Source: Mucilaginibacter sp. PPCGB 2223
GTDB taxonomy: Bacteria > Bacteroidota > Bacteroidia > Sphingobacteriales > Sphingobacteriaceae
DNA: 64,000 nucleotides
Direction of reading: 5' to 3'
Assembly: GCF_001705515.1 (NCBI RefSeq)
Contig: NZ_MDJS01000005.1
Location: 1 to 64,000, forward strand
The position numbers were made by a program, and so were the translations under genes. The notes beneath the pieces were generated by a model. It was not told the origin of the DNA and made no database searches. It saw only the letters and a list, made by a program, of their open reading frames with translations. Shown here piece by piece: positions 16,985-25,976 of the stretch; position 1 is the stretch's first letter; every line of letters starts with the position of its first letter.

Positions 16985-17065
16985 CTATGTAGTTGTGCAG
17001 ATGTGCAAATGTGCTAAAAAATACCACAAGATTGGTAGGCTTTTTGCGATTAGTGTGTAGACCAT

Positions 17066-17176
17066 AGTCGATGGTCAATAGTTCATAGCCGACAATAAAC
17101 CAATTGCCGGTAGATCTACACAGATTTTCATAGGTACCAACAGCCTCTATGGTCTATGGACTACTGACCATCGACT
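17066..17176. repeat. Long stem-loop overlapping the epimerase stop codon
   Basis: The left arm 17066-17088 and right arm 17154-17176 pair at 21 of 23 positions. They are built from the words ATGGTC, ATAGT and CATAG. The right arm covers the stop and last codons of the minus-strand epimerase gene. Related words recur at 53753-53847. Confidence 0.65.
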
Positions 17177-18135
17177 AAAAACTTACAGATCTCTTTAATC
17201 GACTGGCTCACCGGCTTAAACTCAATTCCTACCGCCTGCCTTATCTTGGCATTATCAAACCGGGTGTTTTTACTGGCCGCCTGCGCCGATGTTTTATCAA
17301 TACCCACACGCCTGCCCGATAAAAAACTCATCAGGGCCGATGCGCGCCAGGCCAGGCCCAGCATCCAGGGTCTGGCTTCGATAGTGGGTGCCTTAACCCC
17401 AAAGCAACGTGCCGCTTCGCCCACTACATGTTTGTACTCCAGGTTCTCGGCGCTGATGATGTAGCGCTGGGCCACAATATCGCTGTTCATCAGGGCGATC
17501 ATGCAGCGGGCCACATCTTCCACATCCACCCAGCCCAGGCTGCCCTTCGTATAATATTTTAAACCCTTGCGAACCATATTAAACAATGCCCCGGTGCCGC
17601 CGGTGCCCGCATTAGCGCCGATAATGAGCGAGGGGTTCACAACCACGGCATTCAGCCCCTCGGCAATGCCCCGCCACACTTCCATTTCGCTTTCGTATTT
17701 GGATATGGCGTAGCCATCTTCGTGTGGCGTTTCTTCGCGGTGGTTATTTTCGGTGATCAGGCTGCCGGGTTTGGCATCGCCTATGGCTACTATCGAGCTG
17801 ACATGTACCAGGCGGATGTTGTATTGCACGCACAGGTTAACCAGGTTGGCCGTACCCTCCACATTGGTTTTGATGATCTTCTTTTTATCCGCCGCGCTGA
17901 ACGACACCCAGGCCGCGCAATGGTAAACCTGCGTTACGCCCTGCAGGGCATCCTCTAACGCAAAAACATCCAGCATATCGGCTTCAACCCAGTTGATTTG
18001 GTTAGCGTACGGTTTTAATATTGCCGGGATAACCGATGCGGCGCGTTTTGTGCACACCAATTGATGGCCGGCAGCAGCAATTTGCTTCGCCACTTCTGCC
18101 CCTAAAAAACCTGTCGCGCCGGTTACCAGTATCAT
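17161..18135 (-). CDS. NAD-dependent epimerase/dehydratase (extended SDR)
   Basis: 324 aa from the ATG at 18135; a TTG nine codons earlier is possible but adds only a polar tail. MILVTGATGFLG is the Rossmann nucleotide motif, HCAAWVSF and the catalytic YAISK follow, and NPSLIIGANAGTGGTGALF marks the substrate loop. It is close to dihydroflavonol-reductase-like SDRs, acting on small ketones or sugar nucleotides. The exact substrate is unknown. Confidence 0.82.
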   Translation of the reverse strand: MILVTGATGFLGAEVAKQIAAAGHQLVCTKRAASVIPAILKPYANQINWVEADMLDVFALEDALQGVTQVYHCAAWVSFSAADKKKIIKTNVEGTANLVNLCVQYNIRLVHVSSIVAIGDAKPGSLITENNHREETPHEDGYAISKYESEMEVWRGIAEGLNAVVVNPSLIIGANAGTGGTGALFNMVRKGLKYYTKGSLGWVDVEDVARCMIALMNSDIVAQRYIISAENLEYKHVVGEAARCFGVKAPTIEARPWMLGLAWRASALMSFLSGRRVGIDKTSAQAASKNTRFDNAKIRQAVGIEFKPVSQSIKEICKFLVDGQ

Positions 18136-18207
18136 CCTTGGATTTTTTTTAAAACGGTGCAATTTAATGCAAAATAAGTTGATATTTGATCGTTTGATTA
18201 CAGGTAT

Positions 18208-19392
18208 ATGTCGTTAGCCGATTTCTTTACACCCATCGATCTAAAAAAAATTGCACCTAAAAAGGGTTATTATACCAGCCAGCTCGGTATGAAGATTGAC
18301 CATTATACGGTGGATTTTCCTTCGCTGGAGGAGAACAAACCCGATATTGCCCTGATAGGCGTACTTGAGGACCGGCAGGCGATTGATAATTCGGGCTGCG
18401 CTTTGGGCCCTGATTATGTGCGCGAGCGCCTGTACCAGTTAAACGAAGGCGCTTACACCATCAGCATTGCCGATCTGGGCAACATCCGCCAGGGCGCAAC
18501 GGTAACCGATACCTATTTCGCCGTAAAGACAGTGGCTAACGAGCTGATTAAAAATGGCATCGTCCCTGTGATTATCGGCGGCGGGCAGGATCTGACCTAC
18601 GCCCAGTACATGGCCTACGAAAACCTGGAACAAAAGGTCGACGTGGTGACCATCGATCCCCGTTTCGATCTCGATGACGATTTTGCCGAGCTGAGCCTCG
18701 AAACCACATCCAATTCCTATCTCAACAAAATATTTCTGCACGAACCCAACTACCTGTTCAACTTCAGTAACCTGGGTTACCAAACCTATTTTGCCAGCCA
18801 GGAAAGTTTACGGGTGATGGACAAGCTGTTTTTTGACGTGCACCGCCTGGGCGAGCTGAGCGGGCAGATCGGCGTGGCAGAGCCTGTCATCCGCAACGCG
18901 AGCATGATCAGCTTTGATATGGGCGCCATCCGCTCGTCCGACGCGCCGGGCAACACCAACGCTACGCCCAACGGCTTTTACGGCGAAGAGGCCTGCCAGC
19001 TCTGCCGCTACGCCGGCTTTAACGATAAGCTAAGCTCGATTGGTTTTTACGAATTTAACCCCGCGTATGATAATAACGGGCAAACTGCCATTTTGCTTTC
19101 GCAGATGATCTGGTACTTTATCGATGGTTTTTATAACCGTAAAAAAGACTTCCCCTTACAGCCGCGCTCACAATATTTAATATATAAAACCAGTTTAAAA
19201 CACGAAGATCATGAGCTGGTATTCGTAAAAAGCAAAAAGAGCGACCGTTGGTGGATGCAGGTGCCGTACCCTACAGGCGGCTCAAAAAACGAGCGCTTTC
19301 ACCTGGTGCCCTGCCGGTACGAAGATTATAACCTTGCCGTATCGGGCGAATTACCCGATCTTTGGTGGCGCACCTACCAGAAACTGGTATAA
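18208..19392 (+). CDS. Arginase-fold protein lacking metal ligands (formimidoylglutamase-like)
   Basis: A 394-aa protein with the ureohydrolase fold: GGGQD (124-128), IDPRFDL (149-155), SFDMGAIRSSDAPG (235-248). Working enzymes have GGDHS, DAHxD and SFDxDxxDP and use six ligands for two manganese ions. Here the first His is Gln127, the second His is Arg152 and the last Asp is Gly239; only Asp150, Asp154 and Asp237 remain. A metal-dependent hydrolase activity is therefore doubtful, and the annotation formimidoylglutamase should not be copied without care. It may have a structural or regulatory role. It sits 17 bases upstream of a TlpA-like gene on the same strand. Confidence 0.75.
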   Translation: MSLADFFTPIDLKKIAPKKGYYTSQLGMKIDHYTVDFPSLEENKPDIALIGVLEDRQAIDNSGCALGPDYVRERLYQLNEGAYTISIADLGNIRQGATVTDTYFAVKTVANELIKNGIVPVIIGGGQDLTYAQYMAYENLEQKVDVVTIDPRFDLDDDFAELSLETTSNSYLNKIFLHEPNYLFNFSNLGYQTYFASQESLRVMDKLFFDVHRLGELSGQIGVAEPVIRNASMISFDMGAIRSSDAPGNTNATPNGFYGEEACQLCRYAGFNDKLSSIGFYEFNPAYDNNGQTAILLSQMIWYFIDGFYNRKKDFPLQPRSQYLIYKTSLKHEDHELVFVKSKKSDRWWMQVPYPTGGSKNERFHLVPCRYEDYNLAVSGELPDLWWRTYQKLV

Positions 19393-19409
19393 ATTGTAAA
19401 CAACTGATA

Positions 19410-20549
19410 ATGAAGAGAATATTTTTAATGCTGCTGGCAGCAATCCCGGCGGCTGTTTTTGCCCAAACTACTGCCGATAATTTTACCATAAAAGCTAAAA
19501 TAGGCAACATCGGCGCGCCTGCCAAAGTTTACCTGGGATACCAGGTTGCCGGTAAAAACATCATCGATTCGGCCGCCATCGTTAATGGCGATGTGAGTTT
19601 TCACGGCCATGTGAACAGCCCGGTAAGCGCCCTGATGGTGATCAATGCCAAAGGCACAGGGCTTAACAATATCCCGCGCGGCTCCGACCTGCTGAATTTT
19701 TATATCGAAAAAGGTAATATCACTTTAAACAGCGCCGACTCGCTTTCAAAAGCGGTGATAACCGGCTCGAAGGTGAACGACGATAACCTGCGGCTGATGG
19801 CTGTGTTGAGGCCCACAAACGAGGCGAAAGCAGCCGTGCTGCATGAGGCCGATACTGCGAGCGATGCCCTGAAGATCAGCCCTTATTTTCAGGACGCCAT
19901 ACAGCGCAAATACAAAGTAGCTTTGGATGAGGAGCAGGTAGCCATGCGCAAATTTATTGCCGATAACCCCGGCAGTTTTATGAGCCTGGCCGTGCTGGGT
20001 ACGATTAACAATAACACTTCCGACCCTTACGAGATGGAGAAAATATTCAATACCCTTTCGCCCGAGGTACGCACTACCGAGGGTGGCCAGGCCTTTAAGC
20101 AGGTATTGGATATTGCCAAAACAACAGCCATAGGGTCCATAGCGCCCGAGTTTACCCAGGCCGATACTTCGGGCAAACCGGTTAGCCTGTCCTCGTTCCG
20201 CGGTAAATACGTGCTGATCGATTTCTGGGCGTCATGGTGCGGCCCCTGCCGCCAGGAGAACCCTAACGTGGTTAAAGTTTATAACCAATATAAAGCCAAA
20301 AACTTTACCATCCTGGGTGTATCGCTCGACAGGGAAGACGGCAAAGCAGCCTGGCTGAAAGCCATTAAGGACGACGGCCTGACCTGGACACAGGTATCCG
20401 ACCTGAAATTCTGGGCCAACCAGGTTGGTGTGCTGTATAAAGTGAGCCAGATACCGCAGAATTACCTCATCGACCCGACCGGCAAGATCATCGCTAAAAA
20501 CCTGCGCGGGGTGCAACTGGAAGAAAAACTGGCGGAGGTTTTGAAGTGA
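19410..20549 (+). CDS. TlpA-like thiol-disulfide oxidoreductase with DUF4369
   Basis: 379 aa from the ATG at 19410, which gives the signal peptide MKRIFLMLLAAIPAAVFA. An N-terminal DUF4369-type beta domain (about 25-130) with FTIKAKIGNIGAPAKVYLGY is followed by a helical linker and a C-terminal thioredoxin/AhpC-like domain with FWASWCGPCRQENP (active CxxC) and the cis-Pro segment SQIPQNYLID. It acts outside the inner membrane in disulfide reduction or cytochrome maturation. It probably shares a transcript with the arginase-fold gene. Confidence 0.88.
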   Translation: MKRIFLMLLAAIPAAVFAQTTADNFTIKAKIGNIGAPAKVYLGYQVAGKNIIDSAAIVNGDVSFHGHVNSPVSALMVINAKGTGLNNIPRGSDLLNFYIEKGNITLNSADSLSKAVITGSKVNDDNLRLMAVLRPTNEAKAAVLHEADTASDALKISPYFQDAIQRKYKVALDEEQVAMRKFIADNPGSFMSLAVLGTINNNTSDPYEMEKIFNTLSPEVRTTEGGQAFKQVLDIAKTTAIGSIAPEFTQADTSGKPVSLSSFRGKYVLIDFWASWCGPCRQENPNVVKVYNQYKAKNFTILGVSLDREDGKAAWLKAIKDDGLTWTQVSDLKFWANQVGVLYKVSQIPQNYLIDPTGKIIAKNLRGVQLEEKLAEVLK

Positions 20550-20621
20550 GTGGTGAATGGTCAGTAGTGAGTATCAAACTTTTTTCGTTAACTATTCACT
20601 ACTTACCATTCGCTACTCACT
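20546..20621. repeat. Long stem-loop starting at the TlpA stop codon
   Basis: The left arm 20546-20574 pairs with 20593-20621 at 25 of 29 positions; the words are GTGAGT, GAATGGT and AGTAGTGA. The TGA stop (20547-20549) is inside the left arm. It may end or stabilise the transcript. Confidence 0.65.
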
Positions 20622-20624
20622 AAA

Positions 20625-20692
20625 TCAAATCAAACCCTATATCCCTTCTGAAATAAACGCCATCGTGATAAATACTGCACCGTCGGTTGTCG
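20625..20692 (-). pseudogene. Duplicated fragment of the purD 3' end
   Basis: On the minus strand this stretch matches the last codons of purD (20983-21052): 33 of 40 bases agree over 20631-20670 against 20991-21030, then one base is missing. The reading frame is broken by the deletion. The copy lies exactly 360 bases from the original and in the same direction, so the pair brackets the small gene at 20755-20949. Confidence 0.65.
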
Positions 20693-20754
20693 TTTTTCAA
20701 AAGTATAGGAAAGTAGACAAAAAGATAGTAAATTTATCTATAACCTAAACTCAA

Positions 20755-20949
20755 ATGGAAGACACACAAAAGAAGGCATGGATTCAGCCTGAGCTTACTT
20801 TAATTTCAAAAAATAGCGATGTAAATGCTAAAGGAAATATTACCAGCATTCATGAACTCAGGAACACTCCTCACTATCCCTATTTGGTAACCGGCCCGGC
20901 AGGTTCGGGGAATGTCCCTCAAACTTTATTTAACAGTGTCGCGTCATAA
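20755..20949 (+). CDS. 64-aa protein resembling a RiPP precursor
   Basis: It starts MEDTQKKAWIQPELTLISK and ends with a Gly/Pro/Ser/Asn-rich segment VTGPAGSGNVPQTLFN. The W-x2-PEL-x-LIS pattern near the N-terminus resembles leader peptides read by RiPP recognition elements (compare Y-x2-P-x-L in lasso leaders). Many Bacteroidota encode such short proteins with a K-x-W-x2-PEL start followed by a variable tail. No cyclase, protease or radical-SAM gene is nearby, so the RiPP idea is tentative. It sits between the purD fragment and purD itself and may have entered as a small unit. Confidence 0.5.
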   Translation: MEDTQKKAWIQPELTLISKNSDVNAKGNITSIHELRNTPHYPYLVTGPAGSGNVPQTLFNSVAS

Positions 20950-20979
20950 AAAACGCTCCGTTTTAGCCCACCTCCCCCA

Positions 20980-22254
20980 TCAGATCAGATCGAAGCCTAT
21001 ATCGCGCCTGAAATAAACACCATCGTAATATATGCGTGCCGCATCGGTTGTGGCGTGTTGTAAGGCTTCGAATAAATTATCCTGCAAAGTGGTTACCGCT
21101 AAAACCCGGCCACCGGCAGTTTTTACATCCTCGCCATCAAGCACTGTACCCGCCTGGAAAACGATCGAATCGCGCACGTTATCGATACCGCTGATCACTT
21201 TGCCGTTGACGTAGTCGCCGGGGTAACCGCCTGCTACGCACATTACCGTAGCCGCTGTTTTGGGTGATATTTTCAATTCGCATTGGTCGATATTGCCATT
21301 GGCTACGCCCAAAAGCAGATCCACAAAATCGCTCTCTATCCTCGGCATTACGCTTTCGGTCTCCGGGTCGCCCATACGGCAGTTGTATTCGATCACGTAA
21401 GGTTCGCCGCCGCAGTTCATCAGGCCGATAAAGATAAAGCCCTTGTAAGGGATGTTCTCTTTCTTCAAACCTTCAACGGTCGGGATCACGATGCGTTCTT
21501 CAACTTTCTGTAAGAACGCGTCATCGGCAAACGGCACCGGCGAAACCGAACCCATGCCGCCTGTATTTAAACCCGTATCGCCTTCGCCAATGCGTTTGTA
21601 ATCCTTGGCCGAGGGCAGTATCTTATAATGTTCGCCGTCTGTCATTACAAAAACCGAAAGCTCAATGCCCTGCAAAAACTGCTCGATCACTACTTTGCTG
21701 CTCGCTTCGCCAAATTTGGCATCGGCAAGCATGGCTTTCAGTTCGGTTTGCGCATCTTCCCAGGTGGTGCATATCAATACGCCTTTGCCTGCGGCCAGGC
21801 CGTCGGCTTTCAGCACAATGGGCAAACCTGCGGTAGCCAGGTAAGCCAGGCCCTCATCCAAAGTATCCCTGGTAAATGTTTTGGATGCCGCAGTAGGGAT
21901 GTTATGTCTGAACATAAACTCCTTCGAAAAATCCTTGCTGCCTTCCAGTTGTGCACCTTCCTGCTGCGGGCCGATAACCGGGATGGCTTTCAGCTGCTCA
22001 TCGGCCAAAAAATAATCATGAATACCTTTTACCAGCGGTTCTTCGGGTCCAACCAAAACCAGCTCAACTTTATTCTCCAGCACAAAGCTGCGGATGCCTG
22101 CAAAATCCGTAACCTTCAGGTTTACGTTGGTGCCGTACCGGCCGGTACCGGCATTACCCGGTGCAATAAAAAGCTGTGAACATTTTGGGCTTTGCGCCAG
22201 TTTCCAGGCAAAAGCGCTTTCGCGGCCGCCGCTACCGATGATGAGGATATTCAT
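20980..22254 (-). CDS. purD: Phosphoribosylamine-glycine ligase
   Basis: A 424-aa ATP-grasp enzyme that joins glycine to phosphoribosylamine in purine synthesis. MNILIIGSGGRESAFAWKLA starts the N domain; LVLVGPEEPLVKGI, VLKADGLAAGKGVLIC and MGSVSPVPF, plus NCRMGDPETESVMPR in the catalytic domain, are standard. Length is typical. No other pur genes adjoin it. Confidence 0.96.
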   Translation of the reverse strand: MNILIIGSGGRESAFAWKLAQSPKCSQLFIAPGNAGTGRYGTNVNLKVTDFAGIRSFVLENKVELVLVGPEEPLVKGIHDYFLADEQLKAIPVIGPQQEGAQLEGSKDFSKEFMFRHNIPTAASKTFTRDTLDEGLAYLATAGLPIVLKADGLAAGKGVLICTTWEDAQTELKAMLADAKFGEASSKVVIEQFLQGIELSVFVMTDGEHYKILPSAKDYKRIGEGDTGLNTGGMGSVSPVPFADDAFLQKVEERIVIPTVEGLKKENIPYKGFIFIGLMNCGGEPYVIEYNCRMGDPETESVMPRIESDFVDLLLGVANGNIDQCELKISPKTAATVMCVAGGYPGDYVNGKVISGIDNVRDSIVFQAGTVLDGEDVKTAGGRVLAVTTLQDNLFEALQHATTDAARIYYDGVYFRRDIGFDLI

Positions 22255-22628
22255 GCGGGCAAAGATAGGTTTTTGGGTTAAAGGCTGAAAGGTAAAAGCA
22301 GAAAGGTTAACGGGAGTTTGCGTTAATGGATGGCAGCGGATACCGGCCGCGCGATGGGTTGTGGGCCGTGGCTAATGCCGGTGCAGTATGAGCGTACAGC
22401 CCGGGCCGCAGGCAACGCCCAAACAACGGTAATTGAAGGATTGATTGTCCGAACGATCGAATTAAAAACTTATAAAACATTGCAACCTTTCAGCAAAGCA
22501 TCCGCCCATTTACACATTTAATTCAAAACTTTCGGCATTAAACCGTAATTTCGCCTGTCATTATGGCTTTTAATGGCCTGTGGCTTAATTGTTGATTGAG
22601 CCATGTTTTAATTTCAAAATATAAACCA
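22255..22628. other. Spacer upstream of secA with dispersed repeat
   Basis: It holds one copy of a dispersed repeat (22319-22420) preceded by AAAGGCTGAAAGG-like words (22276-22310). A TAATTTCG box at 22546-22553 may be the secA -7 promoter element, though no clear -33 is seen. Short ORFs here follow the repeat and look spurious. Confidence 0.5.
22319..22420 (+). repeat. Dispersed intergenic repeat, copy A
   Basis: It contains GCAGCGGATACCGGCC, GTGGCTAATGCC and CGGGCCGCAGG in this order. The same words in the same order occur on the minus strand at 48571-48660. Copy A has about 15 extra bases in the middle. Confidence 0.7.
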
Positions 22629-25600
22629 ATGTTGGGATTTATCAGCAAGCTTTTCGGAAGCAAGTCAGACAGAGACGTAAAAAGTATACAACCTATAGTC
22701 GAGAAGATCAAAAATGAGTTTTCGAAGCTTGGCGATATCAGCAATGATGAACTGCGTGCCAAAACCATCGATTTTAAAGATAGAATAAAAAACGGCCTCG
22801 CCAATATCGATACCCAGATACAAAACCTTAAAGAGCAGGTTGACGACCCCGAACTGGAACTCAGTGCAAAGGTTGACCTCTATACCGAACTCGACAAATT
22901 AGAAAAAGACCGCAACAAAGAGCTGGAAGCTATTTTGCTGGAGATATTGCCCGAAGCTTTTGCCGTTGTAAAAGAAACCGCCCGCCGTTTTACCGAAAAC
23001 AAAACGCTCGAAGTTACGGCTACCCAGTTCGACCGCGACCTGGCCGCACACAAAAAGAACGTCGTTATAAACGGCAATATCGCTACCCACCACAATACCT
23101 GGGTGGCAGCCGGCAACGAGGTTACCTGGAACATGGTTCACTACGATGTACAGCTGATTGGCGGCGTAGTGCTGCACCAGGGCAAAATTGCCGAAATGGC
23201 CACCGGTGAGGGTAAAACCCTGGTTGCAACTTTACCGGCTTATTTAAATGCTTTAGCCGGCCAGGGCGTACACATTGTAACCGTGAACGATTACCTGGCC
23301 CGCCGCGACAGCGAGTGGATGGGGCCGCTGTACGAGTTCCACGGTTTATCGGTTGATTGCATCGACAAGCACGAGCCCAGCAGCGAAGAGCGCCGCGCAG
23401 CTTACCTTGCCGATATCACCTTCGGCACTAACAACGAGTTTGGTTTTGATTACCTGCGTGACAATATGACACGTAGCCCCGAAGAACTGGTGCAACGCAA
23501 ACTGCATTATGCCATGGTGGATGAGGTCGATTCGGTTTTGATCGATGACGCCCGTACGCCATTGATCATATCGGGCCCCATACCCCGTGGCGACGAACAT
23601 GAGTTTTACGAGCTGAAACCGCGTATCGAACGCCTGGTAAACACTCAGAAAAATTACATTGTCGGCGTGCTGAACGAAGCCAAAAACCAGATCAATAACG
23701 GCAAGACCGGCGTTGATGACGGTGGTTTAGCCTTGCTGCGTGCCCACCGCGGCCTGCCGAAAAATAAAGCTTTAATAAAATTTTTGAGCGAAGGCGGCAA
23801 TAAAACCGTATTGCAAAAAACCGAAAACTACTACATGCAGGATTCGGGTAAGGAGATGCCTAAGGTCGACTCGGAATTATATTTCGTTATCGACGAAAAG
23901 AACAACCAGGTTGAGCTGACCGAAAAAGGCATCGAGCTGATCACAGCGTCGGGCGAAGACCCGCATTTCTTCGTGATGCCCGATGTGGGTACCGAAATTG
24001 CCGAGATCGAAAAATCGAACCTGAGCAACGAAGAAAAGATCGCCCAGAAAGATGCCATGATCCGCGATTATTCGATCAAGTCGGAGCGTATCCACTCGGT
24101 TAACCAGCTTTTAAAAGCCTATACCCTGTTCGAAAAAGATGTGGAATACATTTTGGACGACGGTAAAGTAAAGATAGTTGACGAGCAAACCGGCCGTGTA
24201 CTGGATGGCCGCCGTTACTCGGATGGCCTGCACCAGGCTATCGAAGCTAAAGAAAATGTAAAGGTCGAGGATGCATCGCAAACCTTTGCTACCATTACCC
24301 TGCAAAACTACTTCCGTATGTACCACAAGCTTTGCGGTATGACGGGTACCGCCGTTACCGAGGCAGGTGAGTTTTGGCAGATCTATAAGCTGGACGTGGT
24401 GGAGATACCGACCAACACGCCAACCGCCCGTAAAGACGAGCAGGACCTGGTATACCGCACCACCCGCGAAAAATTTAACGCCGTTGCCGAAGAGATTGTA
24501 AAACTAACCACAGCCGGCAGGCCGGTACTGGTTGGTACCACTTCGGTTGAAATCTCAGAATTACTGAGCCGTATGCTGAAAATGCGCGGCATCAAACACA
24601 ACGTACTGAACGCCAAAATGCACCAGAAAGAGGCCGAAATTGTGGCCGAAGCCGGTAAAGCAGGCACCGTAACCATCGCTACCAACATGGCGGGCCGTGG
24701 CACGGATATTAAACTGGGCCCTGGTGTTAAAGAAGCCGGCGGTTTGGCCATCGTTGGTACCGAGCGCCACGAGTCGCGCCGGGTTGACCGCCAGTTGCGC
24801 GGCCGTGCCGGCCGTCAGGGCGACCCGGGTTCGTCGCAGTTCTTCGTATCGCTTGAGGATAACCTGATGCGTTTATTCGGCTCGGAGCGTATCTCGGGCC
24901 TGATGGTGAAGATGGGTATCGAAGAGGGCGAAGTGATCCAGCATTCGATGATCACCAACTCTATCGAGCGCGCACAGAAGAAAGTGGAAGAAAACAACTT
25001 CGGTATCCGTAAACGTTTGCTCGAGTTCGACGACGTAATGAACTCGCAGCGTACCGTAATCTACACCAAACGTAAAAATGCCCTGTTTGGCGAGCGCCTG
25101 GATGTGGATCTGAGCAACACAACTTTTGATGTGGTCGACGATGTAGTTAACGAATATAAAGAGGCCAAAAACTTTGAAGGCTTTAAGCTGGAGATCATCC
25201 GCCTGTTTGCTATCGATCCCGAGCTGACCCATGAAGAATTCGACACCCTGACCATCCCTAAACTAACTGACAGAATATTTGCCGAGGTAACCGACTTTTA
25301 CAAACGCAAAGCCGAAGCCATAGCCGCGCAGGCATACCCGGTTATTAAGGATGTTTATGATAACCGCCAGGAGATAGAGAACATTATCGTTCCGTTTACT
25401 GATGGCATACATGGCATGCAGGTAGCTGTACCGTTAAAAAAGGCTGTCGAAAACCATGGTTTGGAAGTATTTAAATCGTTCGAGAAAAATGTAACGCTTG
25501 CGCTGATAGATGAGGATTGGAAAGAGCACCTGCGCGAGATGGACGAATTAAAACAATCGGTACAAAACGCGGTTTATGAGCAAAAAGACCCTTTACTGGT

Positions 25601-25934
25601 GTATAAATTCGAAGCATTTGAGCTTTTCCGCCAGATGCTGGCCAACACCAATAAAGAGATCGTAAGCTTTTTATACCGCGGCGGCATACCGATGCAGCAG
25701 CCGGAGGAAATTCGTGAGGCCCGCCCTCAACCAAAGATCGATATGCGCAAAATGCGTACCTCGAAAGCCGAGTTCGCCCACGAGACAAGCGGCATGCCCG
25801 ATGGTTTTGACGATACCCGCGAGCTGCAAAAACCAATGCCTGTTAAAGTTGAGCAAAAGATCGGCCGTAACGACCCATGCCCCTGCGGGAGCGGCAAAAA
25901 ATACAAAAACTGCCACGGTGTAGGCGAGGGGTAA
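22629..25934 (+). CDS. secA: Preprotein translocase ATPase SecA
   Basis: 1101 aa from ATG 22629 (MLGFISKLFGSK). This ATPase drives secretory proteins through SecYEG. Walker A is MATGEGKTLV near residue 193; the DEAD-type box is MVDEVDSVLIDDARTPL; NMAGRGTDIKLGPGV and RQLRGRAGRQGDPGSSQFF form the second motor domain. The C-terminus RNDPCPCGSGKKYKNCHG is the zinc-binding SecB/ribosome-contact tail. Like other Bacteroidota SecA proteins it is about 200 residues longer than the E. coli one because of insertions, one of which lies after MTRSPEELVQRKLHYAMVDE. Confidence 0.97.
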   Translation: MLGFISKLFGSKSDRDVKSIQPIVEKIKNEFSKLGDISNDELRAKTIDFKDRIKNGLANIDTQIQNLKEQVDDPELELSAKVDLYTELDKLEKDRNKELEAILLEILPEAFAVVKETARRFTENKTLEVTATQFDRDLAAHKKNVVINGNIATHHNTWVAAGNEVTWNMVHYDVQLIGGVVLHQGKIAEMATGEGKTLVATLPAYLNALAGQGVHIVTVNDYLARRDSEWMGPLYEFHGLSVDCIDKHEPSSEERRAAYLADITFGTNNEFGFDYLRDNMTRSPEELVQRKLHYAMVDEVDSVLIDDARTPLIISGPIPRGDEHEFYELKPRIERLVNTQKNYIVGVLNEAKNQINNGKTGVDDGGLALLRAHRGLPKNKALIKFLSEGGNKTVLQKTENYYMQDSGKEMPKVDSELYFVIDEKNNQVELTEKGIELITASGEDPHFFVMPDVGTEIAEIEKSNLSNEEKIAQKDAMIRDYSIKSERIHSVNQLLKAYTLFEKDVEYILDDGKVKIVDEQTGRVLDGRRYSDGLHQAIEAKENVKVEDASQTFATITLQNYFRMYHKLCGMTGTAVTEAGEFWQIYKLDVVEIPTNTPTARKDEQDLVYRTTREKFNAVAEEIVKLTTAGRPVLVGTTSVEISELLSRMLKMRGIKHNVLNAKMHQKEAEIVAEAGKAGTVTIATNMAGRGTDIKLGPGVKEAGGLAIVGTERHESRRVDRQLRGRAGRQGDPGSSQFFVSLEDNLMRLFGSERISGLMVKMGIEEGEVIQHSMITNSIERAQKKVEENNFGIRKRLLEFDDVMNSQRTVIYTKRKNALFGERLDVDLSNTTFDVVDDVVNEYKEAKNFEGFKLEIIRLFAIDPELTHEEFDTLTIPKLTDRIFAEVTDFYKRKAEAIAAQAYPVIKDVYDNRQEIENIIVPFTDGIHGMQVAVPLKKAVENHGLEVFKSFEKNVTLALIDEDWKEHLREMDELKQSVQNAVYEQKDPLLVYKFEAFELFRQMLANTNKEIVSFLYRGGIPMQQPEEIREARPQPKIDMRKMRTSKAEFAHETSGMPDGFDDTRELQKPMPVKVEQKIGRNDPCPCGSGKKYKNCHGVGEG

Positions 25935-25943
25935 TCCCCTAAA

Positions 25944-25959
25944 TCCCCCTAAAGGGGGA
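25944..25959 (+). terminator. Hairpin downstream of secA
   Basis: CCCCC (25945-25949) pairs with GGGGG (25954-25958) around TAAA, ten bases after the secA stop, followed by an A/T-rich run. It matches an AATCCCCCTAAAGGGGGAC-type intergenic element common in Bacteroidota. Read-through to the SPOR gene remains possible. Confidence 0.45.
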
Positions 25960-25976
25960 CTTAAAAAACATACTCC

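Noticed and set aside
22330..22521. 63-codon plus-strand ORF before secA
   Set aside because: It lies inside the dispersed repeat and has repeat-derived composition.
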